Source: Candidatus Nitrosotalea okcheonensis (lineage in GTDB: Archaea > Thermoproteota > Nitrososphaeria > Nitrososphaerales > Nitrosopumilaceae). Taken from it: a stretch of DNA of 64,000 bases. Location: NCBI RefSeq assembly GCF_900177045.1, contig NZ_LT841358.1:1474219-1538218 (forward strand), read 5' to 3'. Positions 1-8,729 of the stretch are shown here, piece by piece; positions within the stretch are counted from its first letter, which is position 1, and each line of letters starts with the position of its first letter. Made by a program: the position numbers and the translations under genes. A model generated the notes under the pieces. It was not told the DNA's origin, did no database searches, and was given only the letters and a program-made list of their open reading frames with translations.

Positions 1-2
1 AT

Positions 3-566
3 ATGGAAATGTCAGAAACAAAAAAAATTGATGTAAATTTATTGTATGCTATTCTTCTTCGCGAAGTAGAAAACGATACAGTTCAGGAGGTCGATCCTAA
101 TTTGTATCGTAACATTGCAGAATTTCTCGGAAACATAAAGAATCATGATTACGATGGAATAGAATCAAAGATTACTGAATCGCTTGTAAAAATGATAACG
201 GAGATGACTTCAATTCTTCTGAAGATCAGAATTGAAAAGGCAACATCGTTAGATGAAATTGATTATTCTAATCTTCTTGATGAAGAGAGATTCATTTTAG
301 ATTCTGAAGATGAGTTGAGGCAAAGAAAAGAAACCATTCTTTCTGCAACACTCAATGGAAGACTAAAACTTTTAGAAACTGTAGGAGAAAATCACAGAGC
401 AAGATCAATTGTGATACGATTTCTCAAACCCATGGATCAGATAATGGGTACTGATCTCCAGTCTTATGGACCATTTGAAGCAGAAGATGTTGCTACATTG
501 CCCTTTGAAAATGCCCGTTCACTGATTGGAAAGAAAGTGGCAGTAAAGGTAAGCTGGGAAGACTAG
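3..566 (+). CDS. Archaeal GINS complex subunit (Gins51/Gins23-like)
   Basis: Probable subunit of the archaeal GINS complex, which joins MCM helicase and GAN/Cdc45 at the replication fork. The 187-residue protein has a helical N-terminal domain of about 130 residues. A small C-terminal domain follows (about 135-187) with the GINS B-domain signature: a GPF turn, an acidic DVATLP stretch, then ENARSLI (about 157-176). This order (helical A, then B domain) is that of Gins51/Sld5-type subunits. Length is usual for the family. The start could be ATG at 3 or the in-frame ATG at 9; the window edge hides what lies upstream. I am confident of the family but not of the Gins51 versus Gins23 assignment. 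Confidence 0.8.
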   Translation: MEMSETKKIDVNLLYAILLREVENDTVQEVDPNLYRNIAEFLGNIKNHDYDGIESKITESLVKMITEMTSILLKIRIEKATSLDEIDYSNLLDEERFILDSEDELRQRKETILSATLNGRLKLLETVGENHRARSIVIRFLKPMDQIMGTDLQSYGPFEAEDVATLPFENARSLIGKKVAVKVSWED

Positions 567-595
567 AAATTAGACAACTGATATTGTGATATATC

Positions 596-868
596 ATGCA
601 TAATGGGATAGATCTTGATGTCTATTTTGAGATCATAATATACCCAGTTGTTGGGATATTTGTTATAGAAATGATCTGCAGACTGGCAAAGATTCCAAAC
701 TGGGCAAAACTCTTGACCCAGGCAATAATGTGTGTGGGCTTTGGCATAGCATATCTTACAATGCAGGTTGCTCATTGGTTAACAGCTGGTGTATTGCTTG
801 TACTTTCAATAGCCCTGTTTTATCAAGCAAGACTCTCAAAGATTAATCCGCAAAAAGCTCTGTACTAG
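596..868 (+). CDS. Small integral membrane protein, unknown function
   Basis: A 90-residue protein with three hydrophobic stretches (about 10-28, 36-56 and 60-78) and a basic C-terminal tail, so probably three membrane helices. I recognise no family. It starts 30 bp after the GINS gene on the same strand and may be co-transcribed. It ends convergently with the AN1 zinc-finger gene, overlapping its 3' end by 4 bp. The AT-rich codon use resembles its neighbours. The ORF on the opposite strand here has no recognisable features. Confidence 0.6.
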   Translation: MHNGIDLDVYFEIIIYPVVGIFVIEMICRLAKIPNWAKLLTQAIMCVGFGIAYLTMQVAHWLTAGVLLVLSIALFYQARLSKINPQKALY

Positions 869-1089
869 CCGAATTTTCCAAAAATTCGCTTGACAAAACT
901 TTGCCTGCCTATACCTTTTGTTCTATGGATCTTTTTTTCTCCAAATCTCTTTGCTCTAATTTGAAATAGTTTTACACACCTGTGTGACTCGGGTAACCTA
1001 TGCTCTGCACAAAATTTATCGTTGCAATAATTGCACTCAAAAGGCAAATCTTGTGTTTCTCCACAGTATGCACAATCAAATTGTTCCAT
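865..1089 (-). CDS. AN1-type zinc-finger protein
   Basis: Small zinc-binding protein of the AN1 type. From the ATG at 1089 it is 74 residues and starts MEQFDCAYCG. Ligands run Cys-x2-Cys (6, 9), Cys-x2-Cys (about 18, 21), Cys (26), His (29) and His-x-Cys (35, 37), the usual AN1 spacing around a central FCAEHRLPESH segment. The C-terminal half is strongly basic. An upstream in-frame start would add 19 hydrophobic residues unlike the family, so I prefer the shorter form. Archaeal AN1 proteins are common but poorly characterised; ubiquitin-like or nucleic-acid binding is only inferred from eukaryotic relatives. Confidence 0.8.
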   Translation of the reverse strand: MEQFDCAYCGETQDLPFECNYCNDKFCAEHRLPESHRCVKLFQIRAKRFGEKKIHRTKGIGRQSFVKRIFGKFG

Positions 1090-1189
1090 ACTTGTAATTA
1101 ATTGAGATCCTAAATTAGTGTTAGTGAACAAAAGTACTTTTAACAAAACTTATTTACGCAAGAAAGCATGATGAAAAATAGTTTTCAGT

Positions 1190-1930
1190 ATGATAAAAGA
1201 CCAAGTAGCTGTAGTAACGGGCGCTAGCAGCGGAATAGGATATGCAACTGCCATTGCAATAGCAAAGGCTGGTGCAAAGGTTGCAATTGGTGCCAGAAGG
1301 GTTGACAAATTAGAACAGCTAAAAAAAGACATTGAAAAAATTGGAGGAGAATGTATTACTGTATCATGTGATGTAACAAAGCGCAATGATTGTGAAAATT
1401 TAGTTAATTCTGCACTAAAAAAATGGAATAGAGTCGATATATTGGTAAATAACGCAGGACTGATGCCCTTGAGTTTTGTAAAAAACCTCAAAATAGACGA
1501 ATGGGAACAAATGATTGACGTAAACATCAAAGGAGTGATGTACTGTACAGCAGCTGCAATTCCTCACATGATCACACAAAAATCTGGTCATATAGTAAAC
1601 ATTTCATCAATTGCAGGTAGAGTGGTCTTTCCTGCAGGAAGTGTTTACTGTGCAACTAAATTCGCAGTATGGGCTTTTAGCGAGGGACTCAGACAAGAGC
1701 TATCTGTCAGAAACAATATTCGAGTTACAACAATAGAGCCTGGAATAGTAGATACTGAACTTACAAATACCATTACCGATAAATCTCTTGAATCGTTTGT
1801 GACACATTCAAAAACAATCCAGTCCCTCAAGGCAGAAGATATCGCAAATTCCATAATCTTTGCACTCCAATCTCCACCTCACATGAATGTAAATGAGATT
1901 ACAATCAGGCCAACTACACAAGAAAAATAG
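1190..1930 (+). CDS. Short-chain dehydrogenase/reductase (classical SDR)
   Basis: NAD(P)-dependent oxidoreductase with a Rossmann fold, 246 residues, the classical SDR length. It shows the TGASSGIG cofactor motif (10-17), NNAG (87-90) and the catalytic Ser140, Tyr153 and Lys157 (YCATK). An ARR segment after beta-2 favours NADP(H). The substrate cannot be read from the sequence. The next gene, an SQR-like flavoprotein, starts 5 bp after the stop, so the two are probably co-transcribed. Two other SDRs occur in the window (near 21.4 and 41.0 kb) and are not close duplicates. Confidence 0.85.
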   Translation: MIKDQVAVVTGASSGIGYATAIAIAKAGAKVAIGARRVDKLEQLKKDIEKIGGECITVSCDVTKRNDCENLVNSALKKWNRVDILVNNAGLMPLSFVKNLKIDEWEQMIDVNIKGVMYCTAAAIPHMITQKSGHIVNISSIAGRVVFPAGSVYCATKFAVWAFSEGLRQELSVRNNIRVTTIEPGIVDTELTNTITDKSLESFVTHSKTIQSLKAEDIANSIIFALQSPPHMNVNEITIRPTTQEK

Positions 1931-1935
1931 GGACT

Positions 1936-3084
1936 GTGACTTTGAGACCAATAAACATTGTAATTTTAGGTGGGGGCTTTGGAGGTCTTGCTGCTGCAAA
2001 TGAACTCCGAGAAAATCTTACACAGGATACAAGAATCACAGTAATTGATAAAAAAGATTGGTTCATGATGGACCTAGTCAAGTTATGGATAATAAATGGA
2101 ACAAGAGAGTTTGAATCTTCCAAGAGACCGCTGGAAAATGTTACCAAGAAAGGCATTGAATTTGTAAATGAAGATATACTAAAGATAGATCCTATCAACA
2201 GATCTGTCCGAACAAAGTACAGGCAATTTCATTATGACTATTTGATAATAGCCCTAGGTGTAGAGCTTGCACCAGAACAAATTCCGGGTTTGAAGGAAAA
2301 TAGTTTTGTACTTTATGACATTAATGATGTTCCAAAAATCAGAGACACATTAAGGCAGGTCAAGTCCGGCAAGATTGTAATGGCAATCACTGGCCTTCCA
2401 TACAAATGTCCTCCTGCACCCTTTGAGGCAGCTCTTCTGATACGATCTGTACTCGAGGAAACAGGGGCAAGCGATTCTGTCCAGATGGATTTCTACAGCC
2501 CTACTCCAATCACACTTCCTGCAGGAGGTCCGGATGTAAGTGAAAAAATATTTCAAATTCTAAAATCAAAAAAGATAGAGTTTCATGGAAATCACAAAAC
2601 CATTGCAGTAGAGCCAAACAAAATAAAATTTGAAAATGGGGAGACAAGTTTTGATATTTTAATTTCTATTCCACCTCACAAGGCTCCTTCAGTTGTGATA
2701 GAATCTGGTTTTGCAGAATACGGCAAGTTTGTGGCAGTAGACAAAACTTGCAAGACAAAATATGATCATGTCTATGCAATAGGGGATGTAAATCAGATAA
2801 TGGTGACAGAAAAGATAGCTGTACCAAAGGCAGGAATTTTTGCCGAATCCGAGGGAGTAACTGTTGCAAGAAATATTGTTGCACAAATAAAAAACGAGTT
2901 TGAAAGTGCAGTATTTGATGGAAAAGGAGGATGTTTTCTAGAAACTGGCAAGGGAACTGCAGGATATATTCAGGTTGACATGTTTGCAACACCAGATCCT
3001 CTGACCCAACTAAAATCTTCATCAACAGAACACTTTGCAGAAAAAGAAAAATTTGAGCAAGAAAGACTGAAAAAATGGCTCTAG
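1936..3084 (+). CDS. FAD/NAD(P)-binding oxidoreductase, sulfide:quinone reductase-like
   Basis: Pyridine nucleotide-disulfide oxidoreductase-fold flavoprotein of 382 residues with a GTG start. The N-terminal FAD site reads VILGGGFGGLAAA (about 8-20), and a late AIGDVN motif binds the FAD ribityl chain. A conserved Cys lies in GLPYKCPPAP (about 155-164), as in sulfide:quinone reductases and flavocytochrome c sulfide dehydrogenases. A second Cys lies near the C-terminus (GGCFLETG). Membrane-associated sulfide or quinone chemistry is therefore possible, but a type II NADH dehydrogenase-like role cannot be excluded. It follows the SDR gene by 5 bp. Confidence 0.75.
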   Translation: MTLRPINIVILGGGFGGLAAANELRENLTQDTRITVIDKKDWFMMDLVKLWIINGTREFESSKRPLENVTKKGIEFVNEDILKIDPINRSVRTKYRQFHYDYLIIALGVELAPEQIPGLKENSFVLYDINDVPKIRDTLRQVKSGKIVMAITGLPYKCPPAPFEAALLIRSVLEETGASDSVQMDFYSPTPITLPAGGPDVSEKIFQILKSKKIEFHGNHKTIAVEPNKIKFENGETSFDILISIPPHKAPSVVIESGFAEYGKFVAVDKTCKTKYDHVYAIGDVNQIMVTEKIAVPKAGIFAESEGVTVARNIVAQIKNEFESAVFDGKGGCFLETGKGTAGYIQVDMFATPDPLTQLKSSSTEHFAEKEKFEQERLKKWL

Positions 3085-3158
3085 ATTTTCAAATACAAAT
3101 TTCTTGGCATCAAGTCAATACTACAATTTAATAATTTCAACAATAGCCAGCACCTTGA

Positions 3159-3233
3159 GGGGCCGTAGTCTAGCTTGGTTATGATGCTAGCCTGGGGTGC
3201 TAGAGGTCGCCGGTTCAAGTCCGGCCGGCCCCA
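3159..3233 (+). tRNA. tRNA-Pro (anticodon GGG)
   Basis: Full cloverleaf seen directly. The acceptor stem GGGGCCG (3159-3165) pairs with CGGCCCC (3226-3232), with discriminator A at 3233. The T arm is GCCGG-TTCAAGT-CCGGC (3209-3225). The anticodon arm is CTAGC-CTGGGGT-GCTAG, placing GGG at positions 34-36, hence proline. There is no intron in the anticodon loop. The 3' CCA is not fully encoded and must be added, consistent with the cca gene near 8.7-10.0 kb. Confidence 0.95.
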
Positions 3234-3309
3234 TTATGTACAAAGATATGGTTAAGACTAGGTTTTGTGCAGATAAGTCAATACGAACAAATCCACGAAT
3301 TTTTCGTAC

Positions 3310-3693
3310 TTGATAAATCCTGATCTGAAACCGAGGGAAGTAATAACATTATTTGTTAATTCTGGCATTAAGAGACCTGTCAATAATGTTGTAAGAATAA
3401 AACGCATGATTGAAAATGCAAATCTGATAATATGTGCAAGAAATGACACAAAGCTAGTTGGAATATTGCGCGCTGTGACTGACTTTAGTTATTGTTGTTA
3501 TGTATCTGATTTGGCAGTTGATAAAAAATACCAACGCCTTGGAATTGGAAAAAAACTGCTCAAATTAGCGCAAAAAACACTTGGAAAAGAAACCATGATA
3601 CTTTTGTTATCTGCCCCAGAAGCAGACTCATTTTATTTGCATATTGGGATGGAAAACATACAAAACGCTTGGAAGATTGCTCGCAAAAGATAG
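3310..3693 (+). CDS. GNAT family N-acetyltransferase
   Basis: Acetyl-CoA-dependent acetyltransferase of the GNAT fold, about 127 residues. The core is a beta-4 strand followed by the acetyl-CoA loop QRLGIGKKLL (about 76-85), preceded by SYCCYVSDLAVDKKY. The C-terminal segment with FYLHIGM matches the usual end of the fold. The substrate is unknown. The start is uncertain: TTG at 3310 is the only usual start upstream in this frame before a stop. An overlapping frame just upstream also gives plausible N-terminal residues, so a small frameshift or sequencing error is possible. Confidence 0.75.
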   Translation: MINPDLKPREVITLFVNSGIKRPVNNVVRIKRMIENANLIICARNDTKLVGILRAVTDFSYCCYVSDLAVDKKYQRLGIGKKLLKLAQKTLGKETMILLLSAPEADSFYLHIGMENIQNAWKIARKR

Positions 3694-3846
3694 AGTTCAT
3701 AATATGGTGTAAAATCAGCTGCCTAGAAATCATGTCTCATCTATTTTCATATCGCATACAAAGCAAATTTTGTCATAATTTACAATCTACTTGCTAATGT
3801 CAAATTGTCAAGTCATTTTTTGTATAATTGTGATTGTAATGGATAC

Positions 3847-4155
3847 ATGGGAAAACGAAAATTCACTATTGATCTTGGCAGCGAAAAGATTGAGGTAGAA
3901 GGACATCTTCACAAGAATGTTGCAATCAAGTACCTCATGAAGAGACGAAGATCACTGCTTATGACGCGAGACAAAGAAAAGGTAGAGAAACTCTTCCAAG
4001 ATGCGCCAAAAACAATCTCAATAGTGGGTGGTCATCTGATCAAATCTTACAAAGTAAACTGGGAAAGAGAAGGAACAACTGAATTTGAAGGTTCCAGATT
4101 TGTCTTCACCTTAACCGATCTACCTGACAAATCAGTACATGCAATTACAAATTGA
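3847..4155 (+). CDS. Conserved-looking hypothetical protein
   Basis: About 102 residues from the ATG at 3847 (a TTG at 3805 would add 14 residues that look unrelated). The protein is basic in the middle (MKRRRS) and predicted to alternate strands and helices, with no signal peptide, membrane helix or cysteine motif. I do not recognise the family. It stands alone, with a convergent helicase gene ending 38 bp after its stop. Confidence 0.55.
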   Translation: MGKRKFTIDLGSEKIEVEGHLHKNVAIKYLMKRRRSLLMTRDKEKVEKLFQDAPKTISIVGGHLIKSYKVNWEREGTTEFEGSRFVFTLTDLPDKSVHAITN

Positions 4156-4193
4156 TTTCCCATCGGTGCTTTTTTTGAGTTAGAAAATTTTTC

Positions 4194-5900
4194 TTACATG
4201 GTAGACTTCATGCTTGATTCATAGCTTGGAAATCCCAGTACATCTTGGTATGATTTTGGAATCATTGATTTTGATTGAAGCAAGAGATCACTTGCGGCAG
4301 AATCAAGAACATATGTAACAGCCCAATCCTCCTCACTTCTGATTGATCTACCAAAACCCTGCAATAGCTTTGTAAGTGTCTGTGATTTGTACCATAAAGG
4401 AAACTTTTGCATCTTGATCTTGGTTCGTTTCTCGCTAAGGTTTGGATATGGTACCTTTGCTATTATCTGAAATCTTGACAAGTCATCTTTCAAGTCAACT
4501 CCTTCCCATAATGATGATGACAGCAATACACCATCTTCATCAAAAGAATGTTCATGTAATACCTCGTCTTGTGTCATACCGTTTTCATTCCTGCTATGGC
4601 ATATTCTGATTCGCCGTCTATTTTTTTCAGAGAGATTATTTTTTATGTCAAAACATCTTTTCTCTGAGGAAGTAAGTATCAAACCCCTCTCTGTACCATG
4701 CTGTGTCATTAATTCATCAATTTTTTTTATTACAGCAAGCTCATCATCCTTACTTGAAGAATAGCTCAGTTTTTTTGTATTAAGAAAATTGATTCTTCTC
4801 TTATCAGGTGGAAATGGAGATCTTGGGGTATCAACAAATCCGACTTTTGATGGATCAAGTCCCGTATTTTCGCAAAAACTATCCTTGTCTATAGTAGCAG
4901 ACATGAAAACCTGATTTTCAATGTCAAAGAATGTCTTAACATACTTTGAAATGTCAAGTGGCTTTACAGAAATTGATCTGAAATTTCCTCGTTCATCATT
5001 AAATGGATCATTTACCACAAAATTATTCTTGTTTGAATATATCTCTGCATGGGAATTAGCCATCTTTTCATATCTTGATTCTAGTTTTGCAAGCAAGGCG
5101 TAGTCAGGGTTTAGCATAAATGACTTGCTTTCCTGCAAATCAAGTATCTGCTTTGAATATGATCGTGCCAAGTCATCAAGCAATTGAACTATCATACCAA
5201 TATCTCCAAGATCGTATGTCTTTGCATCAATGCCACATTCAGATAGATATCCATTGTAGATGTCTACACCTATGAACTGGATTATCTGGTCTTCTATCTT
5301 ATGTGCCTCGTCAAAAATTGCTATTGGTTTTGAGACATATTCGGAATAGGACTTTCTGTTGAACTTCATTAATTGAAAATATGCGGCATAGTTCCAGATA
5401 GAGTGGGGCGAAGTTAGTGCACGATATTTCTGTTCATAATAGTGACACAAATCCTTGGTTACATCTTGCGGCTCTCCAAGTTTTGGCTTGAACTGACAAA
5501 TCTCCTTGATTTTCTTCCCGTTCTTCATTATTGTCTCTTCACAAAGGCCTTTCTCACAAGTAAGGCCTTTCTGGACTGCACTTCTTGTATCTAATTTTCC
5601 AATTGATTCTTGTTCCATCAGTTTAAGGCAAGCAAAATTTGATTTTCCCTTTACAGGCATGAGAAATTTTAGGTCTTTAGAATACTGGTCCTGTAATTGT
5701 TTTGACGCAGTAACTATGAAAGAACTACCATAATATCTTGCAAGTGTAGCAGCAATGAGAGATTTCCCAACTCCTGTTGGTGCAGACAAAATGATTGTCT
5801 TGTATCCAGACTTGATCTTTTGCTCCATTCCCTGCAAAATTTCTTTTTGTATTTCTCTTGGCTTGAAATCATCTGGAAAGTGTTCTAGAACAGTATTCAT
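4194..5900 (-). CDS. XPD/DinG-like superfamily 2 DNA helicase
   Basis: ATP-dependent DNA helicase of the Rad3/XPD class, about 568 residues from the ATG at 5900. Walker A is SAPTGVGKS near residue 40 and Walker B is DEAH near 200. Between them lie five cysteines (FAC, TCEKGLC, EIC, DLC), enough for the 4Fe-4S cluster typical of XPD and DinG. The C-terminal motor shows SSLWEGVDLK and motif VI QGFGRSIR. A likely TATA box at 5931-5940 predicts transcription from about 5909, after the upstream ATG at 5921, so I chose the ATG at 5900. The role is probably DNA repair or replication-associated unwinding. Confidence 0.85.
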   Translation of the reverse strand: MNTVLEHFPDDFKPREIQKEILQGMEQKIKSGYKTIILSAPTGVGKSLIAATLARYYGSSFIVTASKQLQDQYSKDLKFLMPVKGKSNFACLKLMEQESIGKLDTRSAVQKGLTCEKGLCEETIMKNGKKIKEICQFKPKLGEPQDVTKDLCHYYEQKYRALTSPHSIWNYAAYFQLMKFNRKSYSEYVSKPIAIFDEAHKIEDQIIQFIGVDIYNGYLSECGIDAKTYDLGDIGMIVQLLDDLARSYSKQILDLQESKSFMLNPDYALLAKLESRYEKMANSHAEIYSNKNNFVVNDPFNDERGNFRSISVKPLDISKYVKTFFDIENQVFMSATIDKDSFCENTGLDPSKVGFVDTPRSPFPPDKRRINFLNTKKLSYSSSKDDELAVIKKIDELMTQHGTERGLILTSSEKRCFDIKNNLSEKNRRRIRICHSRNENGMTQDEVLHEHSFDEDGVLLSSSLWEGVDLKDDLSRFQIIAKVPYPNLSEKRTKIKMQKFPLWYKSQTLTKLLQGFGRSIRSEEDWAVTYVLDSAASDLLLQSKSMIPKSYQDVLGFPSYESSMKSTM

Positions 5901-5930
5901 GTTGCTCGGTTGATAAAACATTCAAAGAAC

Positions 5931-5940
5931 AATACTTAAT
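5931..5940 (-). promoter_or_regulatory. Probable TATA box of the helicase gene
   Basis: On the minus strand this reads ATTAAGTATT. The expected transcription start about 26 nt downstream falls near 5909, just before the ATG at 5900, giving an almost leaderless mRNA. The assignment is by position and composition only. Confidence 0.4.
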
Positions 5941-5998
5941 CGCTTGTTTTGGCATTACAATTTTTAGCCACGTTCAATATCCGGTAAATAATAAATCA

Positions 5999-6604
5999 TT
6001 AAATCTTGTTGAATTGTCGCAGGCTCTTCCAAATATACCATGTAGCTACAGTTCTGTATGGTTTCCACCTCTGACCAAGTTTTTCAGTTTCTATTTGTTT
6101 TGGAATTTCAGGTAACGAAAACAATATCTGTATCCCTTTTCTCAAAGCAAGGTCACCAACAGGAAAAATGTCTTGCCTTCCAAGAGAAAAAATGAGAAAC
6201 ATCTCTGCTGTCCACCTTCCTATTCCCTTGACCTGAGTTAGGTGGGATATCACATCCTCATCATTCATCCTTGAAATCGATTGCATATTCAATTTTCCAT
6301 CATCCACATGTTTTGCCAAGTCTTTCAGATACTCAATTTTCATGCTAGATAGCCCAACTTGGCGAAGTGTGGATTTCCTAGTGGCAAGAATCTCAGAGGC
6401 AGTTGGAAATTTTGGGTATAATCTCTTGAATCTCTTAAAAATTGCATCTGCCGCGCTGGTTGCAAGCTGTTGAGAAATTATTGATTCAACAAGTACAGAA
6501 AAATGGTGATTTCTTTTCTTTAGTTTGTATTCCCCAATCATATCTATGACTGGGGCCATTGCCTGGTCTTTTTGAAGAAATGTTATTGCATCATCAATTG
6601 TCAT
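5999..6604 (-). CDS. HhH-GPD DNA glycosylase (AlkA-like, 3-methyladenine DNA glycosylase II)
   Basis: Base-excision repair glycosylase of the helix-hairpin-helix GPD superfamily, 201 residues. The hairpin reads LTQVKGIGRWTAEMFLIFS (122-140), followed by the catalytic aspartate in FPVGDLALRKG (Asp151). ISQQLATSAAD near residue 43 also fits AlkA proteins. No Fe-S cysteines occur at the C-terminus, which separates it from the Nth gene at 47.9 kb. It starts 2 bp after the CDF transporter stop, as the last gene of the thpR-cca-kinase-CDF operon. Confidence 0.85.
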   Translation of the reverse strand: MTIDDAITFLQKDQAMAPVIDMIGEYKLKKRNHHFSVLVESIISQQLATSAADAIFKRFKRLYPKFPTASEILATRKSTLRQVGLSSMKIEYLKDLAKHVDDGKLNMQSISRMNDEDVISHLTQVKGIGRWTAEMFLIFSLGRQDIFPVGDLALRKGIQILFSLPEIPKQIETEKLGQRWKPYRTVATWYIWKSLRQFNKI

Positions 6605-6606
6605 TT

Positions 6607-7965
6607 CTAGTTTGGCTCTGGATGTATGGTAACTATGGCATTTTTTATCTGATCTTTAATCTTGCTTTCTATATCTGAGACAATATCGTGAACTTCTTCT
6701 ATTGTAAGATTTTTTTCAAATGAGCAATCAATGTCCACTTTGAAGATATCTTGTAGATGTAATGTTATCACCCGGCCAATTTTTTTTACCTTAGTGTATT
6801 CTCTTATGATATTGGTAACTTGTTCTTCTATCGTTATGTCCTCTACTGGAACGCTCTCAGGAATTGAAACATATGGTTCAAGATGAATAGTAATGTGATT
6901 GACATTTGCAACAGATTTTTTTATTTGAGATTCTATTTCATCTGATACGTGATGAGCATCTTCAAGTGACATGTTTCTATCAACCATTACATGCAAGCTA
7001 ATGAAGATGCCATTCTCTGCAGAAAATGAGGTTACATTATGGATTTCCTTTACTCCTTTGACTGAAGTTGCAACTGTATTTATGACATAGTTTGCTGGAA
7101 CATCTTTCCATGTTGGTTCAAAGTGAATAGTGACATTTGAATTTGCAATTGCATTTTTGATGTTTTTTTCCACATTAGCACTAATCTTATGGGCTTCCTC
7201 AAAACTTGAGGCAGCACTCAATGATATTGTAATTTCAGTAAAGATGTCACTACCTGATCTGCGTATTTGTACAGACTCTGTCCTCATTACTCCTTTGGTA
7301 TTGTTTACTATATCGTGTACTCTTTTGACCATGTTTGCAGGAACTGCGTCAGTTAACTCAAGACCACTTTTGTGGATCAATTTCAAGCTCAGTGCAGCAA
7401 GCAAGCCTCCAAGAATCAATGCTGCAATGTTATCACCTTGGTAGAATCCCATTATGACAAGCACAATCCCTACAAGTGCAACAGAGGTTGCACCCATGTC
7501 CGTGAGGGCATGGTACAGGTCTATCTGAAGTGAGGAACCATCTGTTTTTTTGAGTGCTCTTCTCAATATAGTAATCCTGAAAAAGATTGACCCTAGCGTA
7601 TACATTGCCGCAATTACTGCAAGAATTCCAGGCAAAACTAGGGGTTTTGGTTCCTGGAATCTTGATATCGATTCATAAACAAAAAACAATGAAATTACAA
7701 GAATTATGATCCCTGCTACAAAACTGCCCATCGTCTCAATCTTTCCATGACCATAGGTGTGTTCTCTGTCCGGCGGCTTGGTAGACCATTTTGCAGCAAC
7801 AAGCAAAACCATAGTTACAATGGAATCTAGTATAGCATGGATACTATCTGTAACAAGGGCAAGACTGTTAGACAAAATTCCGATCAAAAATTCTACTACA
7901 AAGGCAGAAAGTATCACTCCAAGCGAAATTTTTAATGCATTTGTCTTGATGTCATGCAAGCTCAA
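6607..7965 (-). CDS. Cation diffusion facilitator transporter with three cytoplasmic domains
   Basis: Divalent metal/proton antiporter of the CDF family, 452 residues, longer than the usual 290-320. The membrane part (about 10-205) has six hydrophobic helices. TM2 holds the HxxxD metal site (DSIHAILD, 40-47), and TM5 holds a second (DLYHALTD). The C-terminal half contains three successive ferredoxin-like CDF regulatory domains (about 213-288, 292-366 and 380-452), each ending in a TIHxEP segment. Most CDF proteins have one such domain. The start overlaps the kinase stop by 4 bp. The metal (Zn, Mn, Fe or Co) is not readable. Confidence 0.88.
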   Translation of the reverse strand: MSLHDIKTNALKISLGVILSAFVVEFLIGILSNSLALVTDSIHAILDSIVTMVLLVAAKWSTKPPDREHTYGHGKIETMGSFVAGIIILVISLFFVYESISRFQEPKPLVLPGILAVIAAMYTLGSIFFRITILRRALKKTDGSSLQIDLYHALTDMGATSVALVGIVLVIMGFYQGDNIAALILGGLLAALSLKLIHKSGLELTDAVPANMVKRVHDIVNNTKGVMRTESVQIRRSGSDIFTEITISLSAASSFEEAHKISANVEKNIKNAIANSNVTIHFEPTWKDVPANYVINTVATSVKGVKEIHNVTSFSAENGIFISLHVMVDRNMSLEDAHHVSDEIESQIKKSVANVNHITIHLEPYVSIPESVPVEDITIEEQVTNIIREYTKVKKIGRVITLHLQDIFKVDIDCSFEKNLTIEEVHDIVSDIESKIKDQIKNAIVTIHPEPN

Positions 7966-8729
7966 TTCTTGTCCAACCCCAACATCTTCAGTATTTCATC
8001 GAAGTTTTCTCTTGTTTGATCATGTTTGTATTTTTTGAGTGGACCTATCATTTTTCTCTTGCTTGGTATCTTGATTATATTTTTGACCATGCTTGAAAGT
8101 ACAGAGCCTATGAATATTGATTGGGTGGCAGATGTAACATTAGAAGTTCTTCTGTTTGTACTGGAGCTTTCAAAATCAATCAAGCATGGAAGTTTTCCCA
8201 CAATTACATGCTTGTGTATATAGCTAAGCTCTCCATGATCAAGATGTATCTTATCCAAAGTGTGACAATCTTCCAAGACTTGTCTTACAACAGATCTGAG
8301 TGCAGCAGCTCTTCCCCTGCCCTTTAAATCTTGTACCCAATCAGTTATTTTTTTACCCTCAACATATTCCATTACCAAAAAATTTCTGCTACTGTCTATC
8401 ATCTTTGGGCCTATATTTGCCATATTTGCAATCTCGAGAAGTTTTGCCTCACTTTGCATCTCTTGTCTGCTAGAATCTATTCTACGAATCTTGAGGGCTA
8501 CATTTTTTTTGCCAAGCCTTGACAATACAACAACTCCCACATAGCCCTTACCAAGTACATGAATGTTGTTCAAAATTGTCTCCCCCTCAAACATAACTCC
8601 TGTAATTCCAAGTTTTTTAAGCTCGGTTAGCCTTTTTGTAATCTCACTCTTTGTTGCCTTTGGATATCCTAATATCAGAGAGTATGGTTCTTTGACAAGC
8701 TTACTTGTTGGAACCAAAGATGAGTTCAT
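7962..8729 (-). CDS. Predicted archaeal serine/threonine protein kinase (COG2112-like)
   Basis: Bud32/RIO-related protein kinase of 255 residues. A glycine loop LGKGYVGVV (59-67), Lys80 in VALKI and Glu94 give the N-lobe. The catalytic loop is HGELSYIHKHVIV (about 165-177), with Glu where a canonical kinase has Asp. DFE (185-187) replaces DFG. As I recall, this divergent loop is typical of the archaeal family rather than a lesion. It overlaps the end of cca by 29 bp and the start of the CDF gene by 4 bp, so expression is coupled. The substrate is unknown. Confidence 0.75.
   Translation of the reverse strand: MNSSLVPTSKLVKEPYSLILGYPKATKSEITKRLTELKKLGITGVMFEGETILNNIHVLGKGYVGVVVLSRLGKKNVALKIRRIDSSRQEMQSEAKLLEIANMANIGPKMIDSSRNFLVMEYVEGKKITDWVQDLKGRGRAAALRSVVRQVLEDCHTLDKIHLDHGELSYIHKHVIVGKLPCLIDFESSSTNRRTSNVTSATQSIFIGSVLSSMVKNIIKIPSKRKMIGPLKKYKHDQTRENFDEILKMLGLDKN

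Noticed and set aside
1150..1530. Minus-strand frame of 126 codons
   Set aside because: It lies antisense to the SDR gene, with low-complexity Phe/Ser-rich product and no features.
7130..7444. Plus-strand frame of 104 codons
   Set aside because: Antisense to the CDF transporter gene; hydrophobic composition mirrors that gene.
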